Assembly: GCF_023612255.1 (NCBI RefSeq)
Contig: NZ_CP063231.1
Span: 1,656,001 to 1,720,000, forward strand
Source of the DNA: Luteibacter flocculans
Lineage (GTDB): Bacteria; Pseudomonadota; Gammaproteobacteria; Xanthomonadales; Rhodanobacteraceae
Reading direction: 5' to 3'
DNA: 64,000 bases
Of this stretch, positions 17,919 through 27,925 are shown piece by piece. The notes under the pieces were generated by a model. The model was not told the DNA's origin and ran no database searches. It saw only the letters and a list, made by a program, of their open reading frames with translations. A program made the translations under genes and the position numbers. The stretch's first letter is position 1, and the number at the start of each line of letters is the position of its first letter.

Positions 17919-18938
17919 ATGAAACGTCTGTTGCTGGTGGCCATGCTTGTTGCAGGAGGTGCGTCGGCCGCCGACGCTCCGGCGAAGCTGCCGTCGCTCA
18001 AGATCGATCCGGCGCGCGTCACCGTGGCCGGCCTGTCGTCAGGCGCGTATATGGCGACACAGGCGCAGGTCGCGTATCCGGACGTGTTCCACGGGGCCGC
18101 GCTCGTGGCCGGTGGTCCCTATGGCTGCGCGGGCGGCAAGCTGGAGACAGCGCTCGGTAGTTGCATGAAGGGCACGCCGGCACCCGACGTCACTGCACTG
18201 GCGACGCAGGCGCGCACGCGTGCGGCCAAGGGCGAGATCGGACCGCTGTCCAAGCTCGCCACTGCGCGCATCTACGCCTTGCATGGCGCTCAGGACGCGC
18301 TCGTTGCACCCGTGGTGGGTCATGCGTCCGCGGGCTTCTACGAGGCGCTGAAGAAAGCCGATCCGGCGTTGGCCGGCATGACCGTGACCGACGACGGCGA
18401 TCGTGCCTTTGCGCACAATCTGCCCATTAGCGCTGCGGGGGACGATTGCGGCAAGTCGGTCTCGCCGTTCCTCGGTCATTGCGGTTTCGACGCGGCCGGC
18501 GAGATCTTCGCCAAGCTCTACGGCAAACCGGCGCATGCCGCGGGCACGGCCAAGGGCGAGCTGCGCGCCTTCGATCAAGACGCCTATCGCAGCGATGGCA
18601 AGGACGCCTTCTTGGCCGCCGGCGGTTTCGTCTATCTGCCGCCCGATTGCCTTGCCGGCAAGCCGTGCGGCGTGATGGTCGCCTTGCACGGCTGCAAGCA
18701 GAATGCCGATCTGGTCGGCAAGGCCTTCGTCGAGGACGCCGGTTTCAATCGCTGGGCGGACGTGTACGACGTGGCCGTGCTGTATCCTCAGACGCGCGCA
18801 GTGTTCGCGCCATTGAATCCGCAAGCATGCTGGGACTGGTGGGGATATTCGGGAGAAAACTACGACACCCGCGCGGGCGTGCAATTGCGCTGGCTGGTCG
18901 ATGCATTGCATGGCCTGGGCCTGCCCGCCGTGAAATGA
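17919..18938 (+). CDS. phaZ: Extracellular PHB depolymerase, circularly permuted type
   Basis: 339-residue exported esterase. The signal peptide ends around residue 18. The lipase box is near the N-terminus (G38-L-S40-S-G42), with D126 and H166 as likely triad partners, while the oxyanion segment LHGCKQN and NPQACWDWWGY lie near the C-terminus. That reversed order matches the circularly permuted single-domain PHB depolymerases (Penicillium funiculosum type); there is no separate linker or substrate-binding domain. The start at 17919 is preceded by GGGGGA; an ATG at 17904 overlaps the TonB-receptor stop but lacks a ribosome site. It should cut polyhydroxybutyrate to oligomers, which the receptor gene upstream and the oligomer hydrolase at 23078 could then handle. 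Confidence 0.9.
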   Translation: MKRLLLVAMLVAGGASAADAPAKLPSLKIDPARVTVAGLSSGAYMATQAQVAYPDVFHGAALVAGGPYGCAGGKLETALGSCMKGTPAPDVTALATQARTRAAKGEIGPLSKLATARIYALHGAQDALVAPVVGHASAGFYEALKKADPALAGMTVTDDGDRAFAHNLPISAAGDDCGKSVSPFLGHCGFDAAGEIFAKLYGKPAHAAGTAKGELRAFDQDAYRSDGKDAFLAAGGFVYLPPDCLAGKPCGVMVALHGCKQNADLVGKAFVEDAGFNRWADVYDVAVLYPQTRAVFAPLNPQACWDWWGYSGENYDTRAGVQLRWLVDALHGLGLPAVK

Positions 18939-18999
18939 CCATGCGCCTCGGGCGCCGCGTTGTCAGCGCCCGTCACGGGCCTGAACACGGAGCCCTCTC

Positions 19000-21900
19000 G
19001 TGAGCCCCTGGCTCGTCACGACCGCCGCCGGACTGTGGTTGTGCATGCTGTTTGCAGTGGCGCTGTTCGGCGAGCGGCGCCCCGCGTTCCTCGAACGCCG
19101 ATGGGCGATCGTCTATGCGCTCTCGCTGGCGATCCACTGCACGTCGTGGACGTTCTACGGCACGGTGACCCAGGCATCGCGCTCCGGCTGGTGGCTGCCG
19201 CCGACCTTCATCGGCGCCATCCTCATGTACGCCCTGGCGGTCGGGGTGCTCCGACGCCTGGTCGTCATGGCGCGCGATTACAACGCCGGCTCGGTCGCCG
19301 ATCTCGTTTCCGCACGGCTAGGCCGCCATCGGGGGCTGGCGGCGCTCGTCACCGTGGTGATGCTGATCGGCATCGTTCCCTATCTTGCATTGCAGTTGAA
19401 GGCCGTGGCGATGAGCTATGGCCTGCTTGCACGCGGCCGAGATGCAGAGGCACCCGCATGGCAGGACAGCGCACTCTACGTCGCCTTGTTGATGGCCGCG
19501 TTCGCCATGCTGTTCGGTACGCGTCGAGCCTCGGCCATGGCGCACAACCGCGGGCTGGTGCTGGCGATGGCCTTCGAGTCGTTGTTCAAGCTCGGTGCCA
19601 TGCTTGCGCTGGGGAGCCTGCTGCTTGGCCCGGGCCCTGACCCCGAGGCCATGGCGCGCGTCGCAGCGATGCCGCGCGACGCGAGTGGCTTCCCGGCATT
19701 GATCCTGCTCGGTGCGCTGGCGATGTTCACGTTGCCGCACCAGTTCCATGCCGGCATGGTCGAGTGTCGCGATGTCCGCCATGTGGCGACGGCGCGCTGG
19801 TTGTTCCCGCTCTACATGCTGCTCATATCGCTGCCCATTCTGCCGCTGGCGCGGCTGGGCGATGCGACGCTGGCGCCGCTCGGCGTGCCTTCGGATCTCT
19901 ACGTGCTGGCGCTGCCGTTGTCGCGCGAGCAGGGAGGGCTTGCCTTGCTTGCCTTCCTCGGCGGTCTTTCCGCCGCGACGAGCATGGTGGTGGTCGCGAC
20001 GCTCGCATTGAGCCTCATGGTCGTCAACCATTTCATCGCGCCGGTGCGCGTGCTCGGTGGCTGGGGCCGCGACGAGCGTGGCGATCTACGCGGCCAGGTC
20101 ATCAATCAGCGTCGCCTCGCCATCGTGGGCGTGATCCTGCTCGCCTGGGCGTATAGCCGCATGCTGGCGGGCAACGATGCGCTGGCCGATATCGGTGGTA
20201 TCTCGTTCTCCGCACTCGCCGGTCTAGCGCCTGCACTGCTGTTGGCCGTGTACCGGCCACGAACCGGAGCGCGCGCCGTGGGTGCCGGACTCGCCGTCGG
20301 CACGCTGGTCTGGATGTACGTGGTGTTGCCAGCGCTGGTGACGCCGGCCCCGAGCTGGGTGGCCGAAGGCCCCTTCGGCATCGGCTGGCTCGCCCCCGAC
20401 CGGCTCCTCGGTCTCGACGACTGGAGTCGCATCGGCCGCGCGGTCGTGCTCGGCATCGGCGCGAATCTCGCGACCGTCGCGCTCGTAGCGTCGTCGCGCT
20501 ACGGCCGAGCCACGCAGCCTTCGGCGGAACTCGGTGGCGTAGATGCGGGCGATCTGCGTGCACTCGCCGCACGTTTCCTGCCGGTCGATCGCGTGGACGC
20601 GCTCTTTGCGGATGCCGCGCCGCGCGGCGCAGCAGGCAGCGCACTCGCAGCACTGGTGGAGCACGAGCTGGCGGCGGTGATAGGTGCAGGCTCGGCGCGT
20701 CTGTTGCTGCAAGTCGTGCATCGCCAGCGCCAGGACGAACTCGATACCGTGGCCGCCATCGTGGGTGAAGCCACGGAAGATCTGCGCTTCAACCAGCGCG
20801 TCCTCGAAGCCGCGCTGGAGACGATGAGTCAGGGCATCTGCGTCGTGGACGCCGAATTGCGCCTGGTGGCATGGAATCGGCCGTATGCCGATCTGTTCGG
20901 TTATCCGGCCGACATGCTTCGTGTGGGACGCCCCGCGGCGGACCTCGTTCGCCACAACATAGCGGGCGGCCTCATCGGTCCCGGTGACGTCGATGCGCGG
21001 GTGGCGCGACGCATGGCCTGGATGCGCTCCGGTTCACCGCATCTCGCGGAGCGACGTTTTCCTGATGGCACCGTCGTGGAAATCCGCGGCAATCCCATGC
21101 CGGGCGGCGGCTACGTCGCCACCTTCACTGACGTGACCTCGTTCCGCGAAACGGAGGAGGAACTGATTCGCGCGAACGAAACGCTGGAACTGCGCGTGGC
21201 CGAACGCACCGTCGAACTGCAGCGAGCCACCGCCGAAGCGCGTCAGGCGAACGAGGCGAAGAGCCACTTCCTCACCGCGGTGAGCCACGATCTGCTGCAA
21301 CCGCTGCATGCGGCGCAGCTCTTTGCGCACGCCTTGCGTACCGGCCATGGCGACGCAGACACGGCGCGGCATCTCGATGGCGCGTTGACCGCCACGGAGG
21401 ACTTGCTGGCAGGCCTGCTCGATATCGCGCGGCTCGAAGGCGGGCGGTTGTCACCGCGAATCGCGGACGTGGCGCTTACGGAGGTGCTGGGGCCGCTGGC
21501 CGCGGAAGGGCGCGCGCTCGCGGCGGAGCGCGGTATACGCTTTCACTGCGTACCGACCCGGATCTGGGTGCGCACAGACCCGCAGCTTCTGCGCCGCGTC
21601 GTGCAGAACTTCCTCGCCAATGCCTTGCGCTACGCCGAGGGCGGGCGCGTGCTGCTCGGTTGCCGGCGTGTCGATGGCAACGTGCGGATCGAGGTGTGGG
21701 ATACGGGGCCGGGCATTGCGGCATCCGAGCACGACGTGATCTTCGAAGCGTTTCGACGTGGTGAGTCGGCAGCCGGGCAGGGGCTTGGCCTCGGTCTTGC
21801 CATCGCCGAGCGCACGGCCGCGTTGCTTGCCCATCCGCTGGGGCTTCGCTCGTGGCCGGGGCGCGGCTCGGTATTCGAGGTCAGTGTGCCGGTGGCTCCG

Positions 21901-22305
21901 AGGGGTCGTGCCACACCGACTGCGCTGCCAGCGCCGCTGGCGGTGCCTACCGGTCATGCGATCGTGATCGACAACGATCCCGTCGCCCTGGCGGCGACCG
22001 CGAGTCTTCTGCGTAGTCTCGGTTGGACCGTGGATGCACTGCGCTCGCCGCAGGGGGACGCACAGACTCCCGACCTTATGATGCTCGATTACCACCTTGA
22101 CGGCGGGCGAACGGGGCTCGATGCGCTCGCGGTGCTGCGTGAGCGCTACGGGGACGTGCCGTCCATCTTCGTCACCGCCGACCGCGACGCGGACCTGCGT
22201 GCGCGCTTGCAGGAAGCGGGAGGAAGCGTGCTGTACAAGCCGCTGAAGCCGCTGGCACTGCGCCAGGCGATGCAGCGGCTGGTCGCACGCCGCGAACCTT
22301 CCTAA
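19000..22305 (+). CDS. Hybrid sensor histidine kinase with SLC5 transporter-like input domain
   Basis: 1101 residues with GTG start (GGAG nine bases upstream). Residues 1 to about 480 form a sodium:solute symporter (SLC5) module with about 12-13 transmembrane helices (HCTSWTFYGTVTQASRSGWW, DYNAGSVADLVS). Next come a linker, a PAS domain (about 590-710), a HisKA domain with phospho-acceptor H763 in SHDLLQP, a HATPase domain (N-box QNFLANALRYAEG, G-boxes DTGPGIA and GLGLGLAIAE) and a C-terminal receiver with D1030 and KPLKP. This is the CrbS/MxtR-type architecture, known in relatives to control acetate/acetyl-CoA metabolism with a LuxR-type partner. The convergent response regulator 15 bp downstream is the likely partner. 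Lying between PHB hydrolases, it may sense hydroxybutyrate or acetate. Confidence 0.93.
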   Translation: MSPWLVTTAAGLWLCMLFAVALFGERRPAFLERRWAIVYALSLAIHCTSWTFYGTVTQASRSGWWLPPTFIGAILMYALAVGVLRRLVVMARDYNAGSVADLVSARLGRHRGLAALVTVVMLIGIVPYLALQLKAVAMSYGLLARGRDAEAPAWQDSALYVALLMAAFAMLFGTRRASAMAHNRGLVLAMAFESLFKLGAMLALGSLLLGPGPDPEAMARVAAMPRDASGFPALILLGALAMFTLPHQFHAGMVECRDVRHVATARWLFPLYMLLISLPILPLARLGDATLAPLGVPSDLYVLALPLSREQGGLALLAFLGGLSAATSMVVVATLALSLMVVNHFIAPVRVLGGWGRDERGDLRGQVINQRRLAIVGVILLAWAYSRMLAGNDALADIGGISFSALAGLAPALLLAVYRPRTGARAVGAGLAVGTLVWMYVVLPALVTPAPSWVAEGPFGIGWLAPDRLLGLDDWSRIGRAVVLGIGANLATVALVASSRYGRATQPSAELGGVDAGDLRALAARFLPVDRVDALFADAAPRGAAGSALAALVEHELAAVIGAGSARLLLQVVHRQRQDELDTVAAIVGEATEDLRFNQRVLEAALETMSQGICVVDAELRLVAWNRPYADLFGYPADMLRVGRPAADLVRHNIAGGLIGPGDVDARVARRMAWMRSGSPHLAERRFPDGTVVEIRGNPMPGGGYVATFTDVTSFRETEEELIRANETLELRVAERTVELQRATAEARQANEAKSHFLTAVSHDLLQPLHAAQLFAHALRTGHGDADTARHLDGALTATEDLLAGLLDIARLEGGRLSPRIADVALTEVLGPLAAEGRALAAERGIRFHCVPTRIWVRTDPQLLRRVVQNFLANALRYAEGGRVLLGCRRVDGNVRIEVWDTGPGIAASEHDVIFEAFRRGESAAGQGLGLGLAIAERTAALLAHPLGLRSWPGRGSVFEVSVPVAPRGRATPTALPAPLAVPTGHAIVIDNDPVALAATASLLRSLGWTVDALRSPQGDAQTPDLMMLDYHLDGGRTGLDALAVLRERYGDVPSIFVTADRDADLRARLQEAGGSVLYKPLKPLALRQAMQRLVARREPS

Positions 22306-22320
22306 CCCGCGCGCGGACCG

Positions 22321-22974
22321 TCAGGGTTCGTTGCTGCCGAGGTCCAGTGAGCGCAGCAGCACACCCGCCTGCGTGCGATTGCGCACTTCCAGCTTTTCGA
22401 AGATCGCGGTCACGTGCGCTTTTACCGTGCGTTCCTGCACGCCGAGGCGATCGGCGATCTGCTTGTTGAGCAGACCTTCCGCGAGCATGGAAAGCACGCG
22501 GAACTGCTGCTCCGTCAGCCGTGAGAGTTTCGCGGCGAGTTGCGCGTCGCCGGCATCGGCGGGCAGGGCAGCCACCGCTTCCGCCCAACCCGTCGGCAGC
22601 CAGTGACCCTCTTCCAGCACGCTGCGCACGGCCTCGGCGATGGCCGACGGATCGGCGCTCTTGGGCAGGAAGCCGGCGGCACCATGGGCGAGCACACGGC
22701 GCACCACCGAGGGTTCGTCGTGCGCGGACACCACCAGCACGGCCACGCCAGGAAACTGGCCGCGCAAGGCGGCGAGGCCGGAGAGGCCGCGACTGCCTGG
22801 CATGCGCAGGTCGAGCAGCACGAGATCGGTATCGGGCGCGGCGGCGAGTGCGCCGAGCAGGCTGTCGAGGTCCGCAACGTCGCCGACCTCGGCATCGGGC
22901 ACAGCGGCAGCCGCCGCCTGGCGCAAGGCCGCGCGGAAGAGAGGATGGTCGTCGGCAACGAGGATGCGATTCAT
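22321..22974 (-). CDS. LuxR-family response regulator (CrbR-like)
   Basis: 217 residues. The receiver domain has D8 and D9, phospho-acceptor D55 (VLLDLRMPG), S83 and K105. A LuxR/GerE helix-turn-helix occupies about residues 150-210 (LTEQQFRVLSMLAEGLLNKQIADRLGV split around the turn, then RTVKAHV). Length and order match NarL/CrbR-type regulators. It is convergent with the SLC5-hybrid kinase gene, with only 15 bp between the stops, a layout suggesting a functional pair. Targets may include the adjacent hydrolases and receptor, but no binding site can be proven here. Confidence 0.93.
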   Translation of the reverse strand: MNRILVADDHPLFRAALRQAAAAAVPDAEVGDVADLDSLLGALAAAPDTDLVLLDLRMPGSRGLSGLAALRGQFPGVAVLVVSAHDEPSVVRRVLAHGAAGFLPKSADPSAIAEAVRSVLEEGHWLPTGWAEAVAALPADAGDAQLAAKLSRLTEQQFRVLSMLAEGLLNKQIADRLGVQERTVKAHVTAIFEKLEVRNRTQAGVLLRSLDLGSNEP

Positions 22975-23077
22975 CGCCCGCGACGGTAGCCGTGTATCGC
23001 CGCCGCGTCGAGTGCGCGCGGATCGTGCTGCCCTTTCGTACGATGGCGGGCGGCGGTGCGCTTGCTATCGTGCACCG

Positions 23078-24919
23078 ATGTCACGCATCTTCCCCCTGGC
23101 CGTCGTCGCCGCCTTTTCGTTCGGTGTGCTGTCCTGCGCGACGGCGCCCGCCACGAGGAAAGGCTCCATGTCTGCACCTGACCATTTCGGCGATGTCCGC
23201 GTTACCGAGCATCGCCATGGCGACGACCTGCTGAGCGCCGGTCTGGGCCTGCGCGGTCTCGCCGGCATGCCCAGCGCCTTCGCCAACCCGTCGGCGCCCA
23301 CGCCCGCGGAACTGCGTCGTCGCGCGATTCAGAGCAGTTGGAAGGGCATCGCCGATCTCGGTCCGCTGGGCGGCTTCGGTACCGTGTATGGCGCAGTGCC
23401 GGCAGTGCCGGGGCGCGAGTTCACCGCGTTCGCGACGCTCCCGGGCGCGCATGCGCCTCACCGTGTACTGGTCCAGGTGCCCGACGACTTCGATCGCACC
23501 CGGCGCTGCCTGGTGGTCACGGCGTCGTCCGGTTCCCGCGGCATCTACGGCGCCATCGCGCTGGCTGGCGGCTGGGGTCTTCCGCGCGGTTGCGCGGTCG
23601 CCTATACGGACAAGGGCACCGGCGCAGGTTATTTCGATACCGCCGAAGGCACGGGCGTCCGGCTGGACGGTACGCGCGCCAAAGCCGGCGAGGCGCCCCT
23701 GGAATTCGAGCCTGTTGGTGTTGCAGCCGACGCTGGCATCGCGGTGAAGCACGCGCACTCGGGCGACAACCCGGAGGCCGATTGGGGCCGCCACGTGTTG
23801 CAGGCAGCGCGCTTCGGGCTCGCCATGCTCGACCGCGCCTTTCCGAACGAAGCGCCGTTCACGCCCGCGAACACGCGCATCATCGCTACCGGTCTTTCCA
23901 ACGGCGGCGGCGCGGTGCTGCGTGCCGCAGGCGACGACAGCGAAGGCATCCTCGCCGCCGTGGTCGCCCTGGAACCGAACATCCACGTGGCCGGTCGCGG
24001 CCGGCCGTTCTATGACTACGCCACCGAGGCGGCGCTGCTGTTGCCGTGCGCCCTCGCAGCGCCTGAGTTCGATGGCGTGCCGTTCGCCCGTGTGGCTCAT
24101 GTGGCGCCGCCGGCATGGGCGATCCGCTGTGCGTCGTTGCGCGCACACGGTCGCCTGTCCGCCGTGATGCCCGGCGCGCAGGCCGCGGAGGCTCTGGCCA
24201 TGCTGCGTGCGTCCGGCTGGCAGGACGACGCGCTGGCCGTCGCCGCCTCGTCCACGTCGCTGGATCTGTGGCGCGCCGTCACCGCGGCGTATGCATCCGC
24301 GTATCTGAAGCGACCGGCGGGCGCCATGCCTTGCGGGTTCTCTTATCGTGCGCAGATCGCGGGAATCGCCACGGGCGTCGATGCTGCCATTCGCGCCGCA
24401 TGGTGGTCTGATGGCTCGGGCGTGCCGCCCGGGGCCGGCGTGGTGCTTGCTGGTGGGACCGACTTTTCACCCGACCCGGCCTTGCCCGGCAACCTCTGCC
24501 TGCGCGAGCTGTGGACGGGCCAGGGCGACGACGCGCGCCGGCTCCGCGATGCCGTGGACGCTACGGCGGCGGCCTTGCCGCGCGTGGACCTGCCCATCCT
24601 CGTGGTCCACGGGGCGCAGGACGGCTTGATCCCCGTCGCTTTCAGCTCCGATCCGTACGTGAAGTGGCTGCGCGCCTCGGGCCGCTCTCCCGTGTTCTGG
24701 AAGGTGCCGTACGCCCAGCATTTCGACGCCTTCCTGGCCTTTCCCGACTTCGGCGACCGCCATGCGCCGCTGCTGCCGTTCGGCTACGTAGCGCTCGACC
24801 GCGCATGGGCGCACCTGGCCGACGGCAGGCCATTGCCGGAAGACGCCGCCGTGCGCGATACGCGCCCCCGCGGCGCGGGAGCCCTGGACGCCGCCATGCT
24901 CGCCTTGCCGGAACGTTGA
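23078..24919 (+). CDS. D-3-hydroxybutyrate oligomer hydrolase (3HBOH family)
   Basis: 613-residue exported hydrolase of the D-(-)-3-hydroxybutyrate oligomer hydrolase family, which cuts soluble oligomers from PHB breakdown to monomers. Visible features: a lipoprotein-like leader (MSRIFP, hydrophobic core, VLSC at 17-20), the conserved GLPRGCAVAYTDKGTG segment (about 167-182), lipase box G272-L-S274-N-G276 followed by GGAVLRAAG, and the C-terminal VHGAQDGLIP with KVPYAQHFDAF carrying the presumed Asp and His. Length is somewhat below the roughly 650-700 of some relatives. The ATG at 23078 has a poor ribosome site but is required by the leader. It is divergent from the response regulator, 103 bp away. 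Confidence 0.92.
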   Translation: MSRIFPLAVVAAFSFGVLSCATAPATRKGSMSAPDHFGDVRVTEHRHGDDLLSAGLGLRGLAGMPSAFANPSAPTPAELRRRAIQSSWKGIADLGPLGGFGTVYGAVPAVPGREFTAFATLPGAHAPHRVLVQVPDDFDRTRRCLVVTASSGSRGIYGAIALAGGWGLPRGCAVAYTDKGTGAGYFDTAEGTGVRLDGTRAKAGEAPLEFEPVGVAADAGIAVKHAHSGDNPEADWGRHVLQAARFGLAMLDRAFPNEAPFTPANTRIIATGLSNGGGAVLRAAGDDSEGILAAVVALEPNIHVAGRGRPFYDYATEAALLLPCALAAPEFDGVPFARVAHVAPPAWAIRCASLRAHGRLSAVMPGAQAAEALAMLRASGWQDDALAVAASSTSLDLWRAVTAAYASAYLKRPAGAMPCGFSYRAQIAGIATGVDAAIRAAWWSDGSGVPPGAGVVLAGGTDFSPDPALPGNLCLRELWTGQGDDARRLRDAVDATAAALPRVDLPILVVHGAQDGLIPVAFSSDPYVKWLRASGRSPVFWKVPYAQHFDAFLAFPDFGDRHAPLLPFGYVALDRAWAHLADGRPLPEDAAVRDTRPRGAGALDAAMLALPER

Positions 24920-25045
24920 GTCCTTCGTCACACGCAACCGCTTGAACTCCTGGGACTCGGGCGCCATCTTCGGTAGCCTTTGCAGTCCCCCGGGGCGGTC
25001 CAGCGCTGCGACCGTGCCGCATTTCAACGAGTTACAGGAATCGCG

Positions 25046-25573
25046 ATGACCATCAACGTCACCATGAAGACGAACAAGGGCGACATTCACCTGCGCCTGC
25101 ACGACGACAAGACCCCGGTTACGGTGGCTAACTTCGTCAATCTGGCCAAGCGCGGCTATTACGACGGCCTGTCGTTTCATCGCGTCATCGCCGACTTCAT
25201 GGTCCAGGGCGGTTGCCCGGAGGGCTCGGGCCGCGGCGGTCCGGGTTACAAGTTCGGCGACGAGTTCAGCCCGAGCCTGAAGCACGACAAGCCGGGCGTC
25301 CTCTCCATGGCCAATGCTGGCCCGGGCACCAACGGTTCGCAGTTCTTCGTCACGCACGGCCCGACGCCCTGGCTCGACGGCAAGCACAGCGTGTTCGGCG
25401 AAGTGCTCGGTGCCGACGACCAGAAGGTGGTCGACGCGATCCGCCAGGGCGACACGATCGAGAAGGTGATCGTCGAAGGCGACGTCGATGCGCTGCTGGA
25501 AAAGCAGGTCGACAACGTCAAGAAGTGGAACGAGGTATTGGATGCGCGCCAAGGCGCGTCGTCCGTCTCGTGA
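25046..25573 (+). CDS. ppiB: Peptidyl-prolyl cis-trans isomerase, cyclophilin type
   Basis: 175-residue cytoplasmic cyclophilin that isomerises X-Pro bonds during folding. Family motifs are [19 protein letters not shown] (active-site Arg and Gln), [21 protein letters not shown] (Phe/Trp pocket) and VFGEV. The last 25 residues ([17 protein letters not shown]) extend slightly beyond the core fold. Start at 25046 preceded by AGGAA. No signal peptide, so PpiB rather than periplasmic PpiA. It is followed by a hairpin and then the aminotransferase promoter. Confidence 0.95.
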   Translation: MTINVTMKTNKGDIHLRLHDDKTPVTVANFVNLAKRGYYDGLSFHRVIADFMVQGGCPEGSGRGGPGYKFGDEFSPSLKHDKPGVLSMANAGPGTNGSQFFVTHGPTPWLDGKHSVFGEVLGADDQKVVDAIRQGDTIEKVIVEGDVDALLEKQVDNVKKWNEVLDARQGASSVS

Positions 25574-25585
25574 GGAGCCGACCGT

Positions 25586-25611
25586 GCGGGAGCCGCCAAC
25601 GCGGCTCCCGC
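25586..25611. repeat. Perfect 11-bp hairpin between ppiB and the aminotransferase
   Basis: GCGGGAGCCGC and GCGGCTCCCGC flank CAAC. It lacks a U-tract; it may work as ppiB terminator. The GGGAGCC / GGCTCCC core is also that of the palindromic extragenic repeats at 29 kb, 35 kb and 45 kb. Confidence 0.6.
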
Positions 25612-25640
25612 CGGTGACCATTCCGGCGCCGGGGCCGTGT

Positions 25641-25646
25641 TAAAAT
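25641..25646 (+). promoter_or_regulatory. -10 box upstream of the aminotransferase
   Basis: TAAAAT lies 34 bp before the ATG at 25681, in the only AT-rich patch of the intergenic region. A convincing -35 hexamer is not seen. Confidence 0.45.
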
Positions 25647-25680
25647 AGCGGCCTTTGTCCCGCTCCCTCCCGAGGAAACG

Positions 25681-26880
25681 ATGCCGCAGCTCGCCAAGCG
25701 TATCGGCCGCGCCAAGCCCAGCGCGATCATGGTCATTGCCGAGAAGGCCAAGCGCCTCAAGGCCGAAGGACGGGACATCGTCAGTTTTTCGATCGGCGTA
25801 CCGAACTTCCTCCCCGGCGAGCACGTGTATGCCGCGGCCCGCGAGGCCCTGGCGAAGGATTCCGGCCAGTACGGCAGCAACCGCGGCCCCGACGCACTGA
25901 TCGACGCCTTCCTCGCGCACATCGCGGCGCTTGGTCTCACCGGCTACACCCGCGCCAACGTCACCACCGGCGTCGGCGCCAAGCAGGTGCTCTACAACCT
26001 GGCCGAAGCGCTGCTCGACGAGGGCGATGAAATCGCTTTCCCCGCGCCGTACTGGACCAGCTATCTCGATATCGCGGAAATCGTCGGCGCTCGGATCAAT
26101 ATCCTGCCGTGCCCGCCCGAGCAGCACTACAAGCTCACCCCGGCTCAGCTCGACGCCGCACTGGCACGCAAGCCGCGCGTGTTCCTGTTCAACAACCCGT
26201 CCAACCCGACCGGCATGGTCTATACGCGCGATGAAATCGCCGCGCTGGCCGACGTGATCGCAAAGTACCCGGACACCTGGGTCATCACCGACGACATCTA
26301 CAACACGATGGTGTTCGACGGCGTGGGTTACCACAACTTCGTGCACGTGCGCCCGGAGTTGAAGGACCGCGTGATCTTCGTCGACTCGCTGTCGAAGACC
26401 TACGGCATGCCGGGCTGGCGCGTGGGCTTCATCGCCGCGCCGGAAGCGGTGGCGCTTGCCGTCACCACGCTCAATTCCAATCACATCACCAGCCTGCCGG
26501 AAGTCGTCAGTGCGGCGGCCGTCGCAGCGCTCGCCGGTCCGCAGGACATCCCCGCCGCCAAGTGCGCGGAATTCGCGGCGAAGCGCGATCGCGTCTACAA
26601 CGCGTTGGTCTCCATTCCCGGCGTGGTCTGCCCGCGTCCGCAGGGCGCGTTCTATGCGTTCCCCGATATCTCGGTCGCCTTCGGCAAGCAGCACAACGGC
26701 GTGGCGATCACGTCCGACGTCGATTTCTGCGCCGCACTGCTCGAAGCCAAGGGCGTCGCCTGCGTGCCGGGCTCCGCGTTCGGCGAGCCGCGCGCGCTGC
26801 GCATTTCCTATTCCTGCCCGGACGAGGCGCTCGACAAGGGCATGGCCCGCATCGTCGAGTTCTTCGCCGAGCTCACCTGA
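25681..26880 (+). CDS. Class I PLP aminotransferase (aspartate aminotransferase type)
   Basis: 399-residue fold-type I aminotransferase of subgroup I-beta. The PLP lysine is K239 in [14 protein letters not shown]. Other landmarks are FNNPSNPTG (cofactor/substrate binding), DDIYNTMVF (Asp and Tyr for the pyridine ring) and the substrate arginine in ALRISYSCP. Length matches bacterial aspartate aminotransferases; related valine/alanine or aromatic aminotransferases cannot be excluded without a search. A GAGGAAACG site precedes the ATG. The malate dehydrogenase gene follows after 35 bp in the same orientation, a pairing that links oxaloacetate formation with its transamination. Confidence 0.92.
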   Translation: MPQLAKRIGRAKPSAIMVIAEKAKRLKAEGRDIVSFSIGVPNFLPGEHVYAAAREALAKDSGQYGSNRGPDALIDAFLAHIAALGLTGYTRANVTTGVGAKQVLYNLAEALLDEGDEIAFPAPYWTSYLDIAEIVGARINILPCPPEQHYKLTPAQLDAALARKPRVFLFNNPSNPTGMVYTRDEIAALADVIAKYPDTWVITDDIYNTMVFDGVGYHNFVHVRPELKDRVIFVDSLSKTYGMPGWRVGFIAAPEAVALAVTTLNSNHITSLPEVVSAAAVAALAGPQDIPAAKCAEFAAKRDRVYNALVSIPGVVCPRPQGAFYAFPDISVAFGKQHNGVAITSDVDFCAALLEAKGVACVPGSAFGEPRALRISYSCPDEALDKGMARIVEFFAELT

Positions 26881-26915
26881 TCGTCAGTCCAAGCGATATT
26901 CCAAGGAGTCGAAAG

Positions 26916-27899
26916 ATGAAAGCACCCGTTCGCGTTGCCGTCACCGGCGCAGCCGGCCAGATCGGTTATGCCCTCCTGTTCCGTATCGCCGCCGGCGACA
27001 TGCTGGGTCCGGACCAGCCGGTGATCCTGCACCTGCTCGAAATCACCCCGGCGCTGCCTGCGCTACAGGGCGTGGTGATGGAACTCAACGATTGCGCGTT
27101 CCCGACGCTCGCTGGCGTGGTCGCCACCGATGACGTCAACGTCGCCTTCAAGGACGTGGACTATGCGCTGCTCGTCGGCGCGCGTCCGCGTGGTCCGGGC
27201 ATGGAGCGCAAGGATCTGCTCGAAGCCAACGGCGCCATCTTCGGCCCGCAGGGTAAGGCACTGAACGATCACGCCAAGCGCAATGTGCGCGTGCTGGTCG
27301 TCGGCAACCCGGCCAACACCAATGCGCTGATCGCGCAGCAGAATGCACCGGACCTCGATCCGAAGTGCTTCACCGCCATGGTCCGCCTCGACCACAACCG
27401 CGCGCTGTCGCAGCTCGCCGAGAAGACCGGTGCGCATACCACGGACATCCGCAAGGTCACCATCTGGGGCAACCACAGCTCCACGCAGTACCCGGACCTG
27501 CACGAGACCACCGTGAACGGCAAGCCGGCGCTGGAGCAGGTCGACCAGACCTGGTACGCCGACACCTTCATCCCGACCGTGCAGCAGCGCGGCGCGGCGA
27601 TCATCAAGGCGCGTGGCGCCTCGTCGGCCGCTTCGGCTGCTTCCGCGGCCATCGACCACATGCGCGACTGGGCGCTCGGCACCGCCGAGGGCGACTGGGT
27701 CTCCATGGGCATTCCGTCCGATGGTTCGTACGGCATCGAGCCGGGCGTGATCTTCGGTTACCCGGTAACGGTGAAGGATGGCAAGTACGCCATCGTGCAG
27801 GGCCTGAACATCAATGCGTTCTCGCAGGCTCGCATCGATGCGACGAACAAGGAACTGCGCGAAGAGCGCGCCGGCGTGGAACACCTGTTCGCGAAGTAA
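26916..27899 (+). CDS. mdh: Malate dehydrogenase (NAD)
   Basis: 327-residue TCA-cycle enzyme interconverting malate and oxaloacetate. Rossmann motif GAAGQIGY (residues 10-17), substrate arginines in [23 protein letters not shown], and the catalytic histidine in IWGNHSSTQ identify it. Length fits the cytosolic-type Mdh of beta/gammaproteobacteria. AAGGAG lies eight bases before the ATG. It forms a probable operon with the aminotransferase and ends at a strong terminator. Confidence 0.98.
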   Translation: MKAPVRVAVTGAAGQIGYALLFRIAAGDMLGPDQPVILHLLEITPALPALQGVVMELNDCAFPTLAGVVATDDVNVAFKDVDYALLVGARPRGPGMERKDLLEANGAIFGPQGKALNDHAKRNVRVLVVGNPANTNALIAQQNAPDLDPKCFTAMVRLDHNRALSQLAEKTGAHTTDIRKVTIWGNHSSTQYPDLHETTVNGKPALEQVDQTWYADTFIPTVQQRGAAIIKARGASSAASAASAAIDHMRDWALGTAEGDWVSMGIPSDGSYGIEPGVIFGYPVTVKDGKYAIVQGLNINAFSQARIDATNKELREERAGVEHLFAK

Positions 27900-27925
27900 T
27901 TCGCGTCAGGATTCTGCAAACGAGA

